Of a stretch of DNA of 64,000 nucleotides, positions 20,615-27,716 are shown piece after piece. Origin of the DNA: Asparagopsis taxiformis (lineage: Eukaryota > Rhodophyta > Florideophyceae > Bonnemaisoniales > Bonnemaisoniaceae). The stretch lies in NCBI GenBank assembly GCA_030407315.1, contig JALQPE010000503.1:1-64000 (forward strand), in the 5' to 3' direction. A program made the translations under genes and the position numbers. Position 1 is the stretch's first letter; each line of letters opens with the position of its first letter. The notes under the pieces are model-generated. The model worked only from the letters and a program-made list of their open reading frames with translations. It was not told the origin of the DNA and did not search any database.

Positions 20615-23600
20615 ATGACGAATAAGCGCAGGCGCAACAGCAATCCGATCGTTGACGACGCAACCGTGCCAATTCTGCGCGAACCCGCTAGCCCTTGGGA
20701 GGATTCTAGTGACATGGGTACACGTCGAAACGTAGGTCGCGCGGCCCGCGAAACTACTCTCGCTGGCAAAGACTTCCTCCGCCTCTTGCTGGATTTATTC
20801 GCCCACTCAAGTTTCGCAGACTTGACGGACAAGCCGGGAGGTTTCACATACGCGGACCTTGGCGCTTGGGTTGCGCAGGGCACGGAAGAACAATTTGCGG
20901 CGCTGCAAGGTCGACTCAGCATGGCCTTCAGCGGTCGTTCGAAGAATGCTGGAGTCGAGGCGGATGTTGCCGAAATCGTCATGGCAGAGATGAACGTTGA
21001 GCGAGCCAAGCAGATTGTTCGTCTGGCATTACCGATTGCCGAGTTTTCAAGACAGGATGAGCGTATCGGGCAATGGGTTGAGCACTGCATCCTTTCTGGG
21101 ATCGTGCCGCAGACCTTCCTTATTGGATGTAACATGCTTCCTTCGCCACTACAGGCGCCGCAGCGCGGGGAACCAAGCGCCTTCGTTCTTGCTCCACCGG
21201 AAACGTTCGAGGTATTGATGTATTTCCAAGCGTTGTCTATCATCCGAAATCACAACAAGAACCTGCCGCGTCGCCGAATAGGCGACGCGGCCGAAGAGGG
21301 GAACGAAGCCGCACGCGTCCCAGCCCATCGGAAAAGCACTAATCGAGCTTGTTACGTGGTTCAAGTTTTATACCATGCTTGGACCGATGTGGCCTTCGCC
21401 GCAAAGTTTTCCAGCTTCGAAGAGTTGATGGCGCCGTACATCATTTTCGACAGCAGTGAGCATTGGTTTGACGTGCTCGATGAAGGTCTATTCGCACCGA
21501 TAGAGCAGAAGCTAGATCTCTACCACGACAAAGCTCCCCTATCTCATCCTGATGGATATGGTGGAAAAGTAGAGACAAGAACCAGTGCGCAGCACAGTGC
21601 ATTTAGGGACCTTGTGAGGAAGTTCTTCGACCGGTTGCAGTTTCTTATCGTCAACCCGGACCTGTACACCTGGCCGGAGTCCGACCGCTGGGGGGCGCTG
21701 GAAATATACTTGTCAAGCGGAAATCCGGACAAGCTGCCAGCGTACTTTGACACCCTCGACGAAGACGTTATGGCTGTCCTCCGCCCGGCACCACAAGCCG
21801 CGGACGCAGAAAAAGTCCCCAAGCCGGTTGATGACACTCCCACTCGTCGCAACACAGGAGGGAGATGTTTGGTTCCGTCGACAAGACACACAACCAGGCT
21901 TCAACTTGGACCTAGGAGGACCAGTCTTACTGCCCAAGGGCCGTCTCCCCCGTCACCGTCACCCCATGCGACAGAAGAGCAGGAAAGTGAAGGGCAGGCT
22001 CTCGCAAAGGACTTTCTTTCGAAAATGAGTCAGTATTGCCGGGTGTACGACGTCCCTTTCGAAGATTTGGTCAGTGCCGACGAGAGCCGAGAACACGTGC
22101 CCATCACGGGCAACGTTCAGCTCATTCTGACTGATCCGCCCTACAATGTTCGTCGTAAGAGGAACGATTCCAACTCTTCGTACGACAGGCTAACTGCAGA
22201 AGATATGCAGGCTAGCATCGAAGTGTTTGACGAGCTGTTGCGCCCCGGTGGCCACGGCATCGTGTTCTGCTCCGTTTTGCAGTTCTACGAATGGTTCCAT
22301 TACTTGGAAACGTACAAAGGACCGCAGTCAGAAGGCCCAACCGATGCTGCTACCAGTGATGACGGGTCGGATGAAGAAGAGGTTACGTCCATGAATTCGG
22401 ACTCCGAAGCATCGCAGCACAGTGGCGAAGAAAGTGCGGATGAGGATGAGGACGAGGAGGAGGAGGACGTCGTTCGGAATTCAGTTTTCTTCGTTGACGA
22501 GGTACCTCTGTTGTTTGTCCGACTACCTGGGCACCTCTATCAAATGCCGGGGCGGAAGAGGTACCAACGCATGAACATGGCAGAGGTCGCTATCCACTTC
22601 TGGAAGCGAGGTGTTCCGTTCAAGACCGGAAGCGAGATGGTGGCCTATAGGAACCACGGATACATGGACGGCACGTACCCGGCGTGGTGCAACGTCACCA
22701 TCAATATGCCCGCCATCGATTCGAATGAGATGGTGTGGCGAACAAGGAGCACAACCGGTGCTACGGTCAGAGTTCGTGCAGAGCAGAAGAGCGTCGCTCT
22801 CATGATGGAGTTGATCAGCCAGCATTCACAGCCTGGTGATATTGTTGTCGATCCATTCTCTGGCACTTTCGCAACGGGAAAAGCAGCTATGAGCTTGCTT
22901 GAGCACCGTGTTTTCGTCGGCAGTGACATGGACAAATTGTGTGTGGCACGATCGCTTCCAAAGCTGTGTGCAGTCATGTCACGTGTAATTCTTTCAAACA
23001 ACACTGACATGAGGGTCACGACAGAAGCGAAACAGAGTGCTGAGAAGTTCTTGGCGTCCCCCTCTGTCACGATGCGTACGCAGAGGGAACGCAGGATCAT
23101 CGAACCCCCACCTGGCCTTCCCCTGTACCAGAGGTTCCCGAAATATATTCGGCAGTACCTCTGGCAGCTGTGCCCAGAGTCGATTGCGTCGCACGAGCAC
23201 ATGGAAAAACCGGTACATTATTGGCCACCTTCCCTGCGCCGCTGGTTGCAAACTGAAAACCCTCGCGTGATGCGGGCACACGATTGTGTTGCGAAAAAAT
23301 TGAGCGTTCGACCATCGCTGATTAAGCATCCAAATGCAGGAAGAGGGCTCTTCGCTGAACAGACATTTAATGTTGGCGACGAAGTATGTGCATACTACGG
23401 AACTGTTGTGTACTCTGATATGAGCAAGGAGTCGATGAGGTTCGCGTACGGAGAGGGTCACATGGCGATAACGAAGGAAACATTCTTGATGTATGCCATC
23501 AAGCTGTATGCAACAGCGGAGGACGACGAAAACATCGAGCATCCAATTTGGATTGTTCCGGCTCCGTTCTGTTCGGCGCAGTTCATCAACGACCCGCGGT

Positions 23601-23812
23601 ATTTGCGAGGTGAGGACACTCCGGCGGAAGACACCAGGCGGATGGCCAACGTCGAGTTTGTCGAGAACTACAGCAGCGGTTCGACGGGGAAGAAGCTCAA
23701 GGCGAAGGACCTAGAAAATCCGAAGATCATTGTAGTACGTGCAATCCGCGATATCCGTCCGGGGCAGGAGCTCTACGTTCATTATGGGACAGCGTTTAGA
23801 GCATGGAATTAG
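20615..23812 (+). CDS. DNA methyltransferase-SET domain fusion protein
   Basis: Intronless frame of 1065 residues from ATG 20615 (MTNKRRRNSN, a basic NLS-like start). The N-terminal ~480 residues are unrecognised and partly helical. A DNA methyltransferase of the PF01555-like N6-adenine/N4-cytosine class follows: DPPYNVRR at residues 507-514 (catalytic motif IV), an acidic insert (about 580-625), then the SAM-binding motif DPFSGTFATGKAA at 746-758 with GSDMD after it. Motif IV before motif I is the beta-class order, and DPPY rather than SPPY favours adenine. The C-terminal ~170 residues are a SET domain: KHPNAGRGLFA (about 903), QFINDPRYL, NVEFVENYS and the closing GQELYVHYGTAFRAW. So one protein appears able to methylate both DNA and a protein lysine. 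It is bracketed by inverted R389 copies. Domain calls are firm; substrate and activity are inferred. Confidence 0.85.
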   Translation: MTNKRRRNSNPIVDDATVPILREPASPWEDSSDMGTRRNVGRAARETTLAGKDFLRLLLDLFAHSSFADLTDKPGGFTYADLGAWVAQGTEEQFAALQGRLSMAFSGRSKNAGVEADVAEIVMAEMNVERAKQIVRLALPIAEFSRQDERIGQWVEHCILSGIVPQTFLIGCNMLPSPLQAPQRGEPSAFVLAPPETFEVLMYFQALSIIRNHNKNLPRRRIGDAAEEGNEAARVPAHRKSTNRACYVVQVLYHAWTDVAFAAKFSSFEELMAPYIIFDSSEHWFDVLDEGLFAPIEQKLDLYHDKAPLSHPDGYGGKVETRTSAQHSAFRDLVRKFFDRLQFLIVNPDLYTWPESDRWGALEIYLSSGNPDKLPAYFDTLDEDVMAVLRPAPQAADAEKVPKPVDDTPTRRNTGGRCLVPSTRHTTRLQLGPRRTSLTAQGPSPPSPSPHATEEQESEGQALAKDFLSKMSQYCRVYDVPFEDLVSADESREHVPITGNVQLILTDPPYNVRRKRNDSNSSYDRLTAEDMQASIEVFDELLRPGGHGIVFCSVLQFYEWFHYLETYKGPQSEGPTDAATSDDGSDEEEVTSMNSDSEASQHSGEESADEDEDEEEEDVVRNSVFFVDEVPLLFVRLPGHLYQMPGRKRYQRMNMAEVAIHFWKRGVPFKTGSEMVAYRNHGYMDGTYPAWCNVTINMPAIDSNEMVWRTRSTTGATVRVRAEQKSVALMMELISQHSQPGDIVVDPFSGTFATGKAAMSLLEHRVFVGSDMDKLCVARSLPKLCAVMSRVILSNNTDMRVTTEAKQSAEKFLASPSVTMRTQRERRIIEPPPGLPLYQRFPKYIRQYLWQLCPESIASHEHMEKPVHYWPPSLRRWLQTENPRVMRAHDCVAKKLSVRPSLIKHPNAGRGLFAEQTFNVGDEVCAYYGTVVYSDMSKESMRFAYGEGHMAITKETFLMYAIKLYATAEDDENIEHPIWIVPAPFCSAQFINDPRYLRGEDTPAEDTRRMANVEFVENYSSGSTGKKLKAKDLENPKIIVVRAIRDIRPGQELYVHYGTAFRAWN

Positions 23813-24046
23813 GGTCACGAAAGATGTTTTCATTTCGACTACAAATAAAGCTACGTTCCAGAGTTGAAGTATATCATATAATGCAGCATGTCCAGCCACC
23901 ATTAGTCCAGGGTGAAACCTATTGAGCAGTACTCGCCTGTCAAAAACCAATCGTTCACACTCTAGGTGCACTTCGTCCGAGCAGTGAACCTGACTGCTTG
24001 GTTGCTGTTATGCGTGCAGATGCAAAATACAAGACCAAGTTGAAAT

Positions 24047-24239
24047 GGACGCCCGGTGGATGTCCAGCTCAGTTGCATTGCTGTCCAGCCCAGAAATTCT
24101 ACAATTCAGGGCAGAAAAAAATATTGCAAAAAACATCGATTTCAGCGGGTCGATTGTGCCGTACGGCACACCCCCATCTCAAAAACATGTTCACATGTGC
24201 ATGTTTTTGAGAATAGCCCAAATTTTAATTCAAATCAGG
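24047..24239 (-). repeat. R389 head, right inverted repeat of the MTase-SET unit
   Basis: Reverse-orientation copy ending AATTCAAATCAGG at 24239. It carries both palindromes and aligns with 20086-20280 along its whole length. The pair bounds a 4154-bp unit. Confidence 0.8.
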
Positions 24240-24481
24240 ACGTCTTCCGGACATAGGGGTGCTCGCGGCCTAGCTCTACAGCTGTAATTGTACCTCATTA
24301 AATACTGTTGATGACTGCCTACCGTATACAATACATGCAATCTGGGCTGTTGGCGTATTCTCCGGTACTTGACCTGACCTGAACGTTCATCGCAGACCGT
24401 TGTGGTTACCGACACTATACAGCAATCTTTTTTGTATCTCGTGCAACTCAATCGTTCCATCGCTTCCGGGAAAGCTTCATT

Positions 24482-25279
24482 ATGCCGCCGCGTATTGCGA
24501 AGAAAGCTCCAAAGCCTCCGGGCCTCCAGAAAACCCGGTCAGCAGCTGCTGTATCGAGTGCCCGACAATCCCGTGCGAAGAAGCGGTCTGGGCCTACCGG
24601 CAGCATTGAACCGCGGTCCGGTAGTCGCAAGACGGACCGGCGCAGAACTGGGGATCCGCAGCGAGAAAGTGAGGAAGGAGGAACGGCGCGGAGAGAGATG
24701 GGGCTTGACCGAGGCAAGCGTGCTCGCAGGGACAGTGAACATCATGATGATGACATGATAGTGGCTCAAAACATGTTGGAATTGCGGCAGAGTGCTATGG
24801 CAAAGGTAGTTCCTCCCGGGTTGGCAGATGCGGAGGTGCTGCAGACGGAGTCCCAGCCGGGGGTTCGCGAGACACTGGAGGCTGTGACCCCCACTGCGCC
24901 AACTATGCCGAGTACATCAGCCCCAGCAGGTAATGCAGTCAGGGACCCGAGGATAGCGGCAAGGGATGTTGTTTCTGAGCAACGTTCACAGGATGCCAAC
25001 TATCATCGGCGGTCAGGTGGTACTGAGGGGAGAGAGCAGCCGGAGTGCGGGCCTCGTCACAACAGAGTGTCATTGGTGCCAAATATGCGCGTAACGCCCC
25101 CGCGACGTCAGGCTATTGGCGATGGAGGACATCATATTCCCGATAGCGTGGGAGATGGGGGGACGGTGAGGGCAGAGAGGTTGCATCCGCCGGAATCCAT
25201 CGATTTAATGGCGAGTCGCATCAATGCGCAGAAAAAGAAGATCGCGGAGCTGGAAAAAAAGTGTTTAGCCAGGACATAG
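24482..25279 (+). CDS. Basic disordered protein, zero frame of a two-ORF gene
   Basis: 265 codons from ATG 24482 (MPPRIAKKAPKPPG). Very rich in Arg, Lys, Ser and Pro, with no globular domain seen. It ends in a short coiled-coil segment (INAQKKKIAELEKK). The stop at 25277-25279 lies just past an A_AAA_AAG heptamer. The coil pattern continues in the -1 frame, so this ORF and 25261-26766 probably make one protein. The family is unknown. The same-strand position behind the methyltransferase-SET gene and tail-to-tail with the transposase suggests a transposon accessory gene. Confidence 0.6.
   Translation: MPPRIAKKAPKPPGLQKTRSAAAVSSARQSRAKKRSGPTGSIEPRSGSRKTDRRRTGDPQRESEEGGTARREMGLDRGKRARRDSEHHDDDMIVAQNMLELRQSAMAKVVPPGLADAEVLQTESQPGVRETLEAVTPTAPTMPSTSAPAGNAVRDPRIAARDVVSEQRSQDANYHRRSGGTEGREQPECGPRHNRVSLVPNMRVTPPRRQAIGDGGHHIPDSVGDGGTVRAERLHPPESIDLMASRINAQKKKIAELEKKCLART
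25255..25261 (+). promoter_or_regulatory. Candidate -1 ribosomal frameshift heptamer
   Basis: A_AAA_AAG in the correct phase of the upstream ORF (codons GAA AAA AAG at 25253-25261). A -1 slip moves reading exactly into the downstream frame at GTG 25261. No convincing downstream stem or pseudoknot was recognised by eye. A simple loss of one A in the run of seven, in the genome or in the assembly, would look the same. Confidence 0.45.
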
Positions 25280-26766
25280 CAAACAAGGCGCTCACCACGG
25301 AGATAGTTGCGTTGGAGGCTAAGGTGAAGACTCTGCAGGCGGAAAATGCCAGCCTTACTGCAATTGCGAGAACAGGTAGAATCAGTGATCACGGTGGCGG
25401 TAAGTCGAAAATACAGAAAGCCATTCCTGTGAAATACCTTGGAGTTCTTAGGGCGGTTGAGGAAAACCTGACAAAGTGGTGCAAGAACGAGACTATGGAG
25501 CTGGACCCTATAGCGGAACAAACGCAGAGACGTTGGACTGGACGTACCATCGAGGTAGAGCCGGTAGAAGGGACACTTTGGAGCGAAAACGGTGTAGGAT
25601 ATATTGCTACCCCTCCGGGCTATATCATCAAGAATCTGCAGTGGTATACACCTTCGTACAGGGACGAGAGTGATCTGCTGAATGACTTGGTGCGACACGT
25701 ACTGCGTCAAAGTCCGTGGTGTGATGTGTTTTCCGATGAGGAGCAGCGTGTGTGCTGTCAAGAGGCTGTGGCGGGGAGCAAGGAATTGAAAGTGAAGGTG
25801 ACGCAGAAACTGTCCGACGTGATGAGTGCACGGAAGCGTAATGCGAGGGACAGATTGTTCGGTTCGCTGGGGTACACGAAATTAATGTCTAGATGCACGA
25901 TGCTGACGACGCGAGCTGAGATGGACGAGCGAGAGGATCAAAAGCGCGAAGCGTCTGAGAAGCTTTTGAAACGGGAAAGCAACGGTGATTTGGATATGGG
26001 GAGGTGGCGAACGGCACCGTTCTCAGAGCTGCGATACAGCAAAGGCATGGTTCCTGACAGCTTCGAAATGGAAGTGAATGGTGATGCATGGTTTAACAAC
26101 CGAGTAGCTGTGAATGTGCTGGACATCTTCAGGGGGTATTCGATACGACCAGAACAAGTAATGGACATAGAGACGAGCATACTAACGCTGGCGCGCCTGG
26201 ATGCTTGGCTAGTGACTACTGTGGAGTGTTTGGATGAACCGAAGGGGAAAGGAGGTGCACGGCAGAAGGAGTTTACAAGGCGGTACAGTCAATATGTGGG
26301 GGTAGCTTTTCAGCAATTAGTTGGTATGGTGGTGTACTGCATGTCTTGTCTCCAAGGCTCGCAAGCAAGGGAAGAAACGGACGTTGTCGAGAGCGAACAG
26401 CGGACTAGTGCACAGTCACGGCATGTGTTTGCAAGCCGTACTGTGACGAGAGAGGCTGTTGAAGTGTGGCAAAGCGGAGAGGGGTCTGGAATTGTTCATG
26501 TCGTTGATGATGTAAACCGCTGCTCATCACTTGTTCTAGTGTCCGAGGATTGGATTCAATCGCATATTACGTCAAACCTCGGTGCTGTAATGGATTGTGT
26601 GATTGCGCAAGGACTAATTGGCGCAGAACTTTTCGTCGTTGACCCATATGCTGGACACCTGAGTGCAAACCTGAATGTCGAAATCAATGCCCCACAGTAT
26701 GGGGGCATGGAGCGGCGCCATGCAGCCACTGCTGATAACGGTTTTGGCGTAATGGAGGATGGTTGA
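25261..26766 (+). CDS. Unrecognised protein, -1 frame of a two-ORF gene
   Basis: About 501 codons open from 25261. The first codon is GTG and there is no good ATG, which supports entry from the upstream frame. It begins with a coiled coil (TTEIVALEAKVKTLQAENASL) that continues the heptads of the upstream ORF, then a globular part with KYLGVLRAVEENLTKWC, LVRHVLRQSPWCDVF and VMSARKRNARDRLFGSLGY. I do not recognise the family. It ends 77 bases before the convergent transposase gene, so the two genes are tail to tail. Confidence 0.6.
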   Translation: MFSQDIANKALTTEIVALEAKVKTLQAENASLTAIARTGRISDHGGGKSKIQKAIPVKYLGVLRAVEENLTKWCKNETMELDPIAEQTQRRWTGRTIEVEPVEGTLWSENGVGYIATPPGYIIKNLQWYTPSYRDESDLLNDLVRHVLRQSPWCDVFSDEEQRVCCQEAVAGSKELKVKVTQKLSDVMSARKRNARDRLFGSLGYTKLMSRCTMLTTRAEMDEREDQKREASEKLLKRESNGDLDMGRWRTAPFSELRYSKGMVPDSFEMEVNGDAWFNNRVAVNVLDIFRGYSIRPEQVMDIETSILTLARLDAWLVTTVECLDEPKGKGGARQKEFTRRYSQYVGVAFQQLVGMVVYCMSCLQGSQAREETDVVESEQRTSAQSRHVFASRTVTREAVEVWQSGEGSGIVHVVDDVNRCSSLVLVSEDWIQSHITSNLGAVMDCVIAQGLIGAELFVVDPYAGHLSANLNVEINAPQYGGMERRHAATADNGFGVMEDG

Positions 26767-26843
26767 AATTAGTGCAGTAAATGTGACGTTGACTAGAAGG
26801 TTTATCATGTAGTACATTATCAATAGAGTGCTGCGATTTAGAT

Positions 26844-27716
26844 TTATTCTTCTTCATTATCATCTGTGAACTGGTAATCAGTGTTGGTGTAGAAGCGGTT
26901 GAGATAGAAACGGTGGTCCGACCAGTGCATTTGTTTCGTAAATGGCTTGACTGGAAAGTTACTTCGTACGATGTGCACGGTGCCAGATATAGTAGATGCA
27001 GGAATGAGGTCAAACCAAGGACCACCTGCACTGTGGGATGCAGTGTCATTGCTGTCAACGGATCCGTTGTCCGGGTCCCATGTGGACCACTTTAAACAAA
27101 TGCACCCAAGTGATTTTTCCACAGCGGTTTTTGGGGCAAAGCAGGTCATATACTGAACGAAAGCGAGTTCTACAGGTTGAAACAGGTTTGGAGACTGCAG
27201 GCGTACCAGTGCCAGGACGCGCCCTACCCATATGGTTCTGTAGTCATCGGCAGTTCCGGAGATGACGACAAAGGAGTACTGCGATCTCTTTGCGGGGCCG
27301 AACGATGAAGTTGCAAAGACGCGCTGCTGCTTGTGCCTCGACACGTTTGTGGGGCGAAGCATGCCACTGTGCGGGTCAAAGTCGTCGGCATCTGGGACGT
27401 ACCCTCCCATGACGTAGGCGGACTTTACCACGGTGACGGAAATGTCCATGTCATGTATTGGAGGGCCTTCTGCCGTGGCGCGCAGTCTAGCGAGGGTGAG
27501 GAACGCTTGTGCAGCTGTGTCACCGAGTTGCTGGAATAGCGTTATGGTGCCAGACGGGAACGAGGAGTTGTGCAGAGGCAAAAGAGTGGCAGGATCGGGC
27601 TGTCCGTCGATATCTGCAACGAGGAGGGTTGCATCGGGCAGCAGGGAGGCAAAGTCGTGCAGTGCAACGGTGAATCCGTCGCGAACGAGTACTGCACCGT
27701 CTGTGGGCGATATCAT
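26844..27716 (-). CDS. Plavaka/KDZ-like transposase, C-terminal part in shifted frame
   Basis: 290 codons from an ATG overlapping the stop of the upstream transposase ORF (sequence GCATGATATC). It is in a different frame, so the two are most simply one protein split by a one-base indel; a programmed shift or a separate protein is possible. It contains DGFTVALHDFASLL, SVTVVKSAYVMGGYVP, RTIWVGRVLALVRLQ and ends with VHIVRSNFPVKPFTKQMHW, HRFYLNRFYTNTDY. This resembles the C-terminal region that follows the catalytic core in KDZ/Plavaka transposases. The tail is acidic. Confidence 0.55.
   Translation of the reverse strand: MISPTDGAVLVRDGFTVALHDFASLLPDATLLVADIDGQPDPATLLPLHNSSFPSGTITLFQQLGDTAAQAFLTLARLRATAEGPPIHDMDISVTVVKSAYVMGGYVPDADDFDPHSGMLRPTNVSRHKQQRVFATSSFGPAKRSQYSFVVISGTADDYRTIWVGRVLALVRLQSPNLFQPVELAFVQYMTCFAPKTAVEKSLGCICLKWSTWDPDNGSVDSNDTASHSAGGPWFDLIPASTISGTVHIVRSNFPVKPFTKQMHWSDHRFYLNRFYTNTDYQFTDDNEEE

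Noticed and set aside
20615..23812. Bacterial contamination as the source of the methyltransferase
   Set aside because: It is continuous with a SET domain and lies among eukaryotic repeats also found elsewhere in the window.
20605..23971. Minus-strand ORFs across the MTase-SET gene
   Set aside because: They are shadows; the plus frame has the recognisable catalytic motifs.
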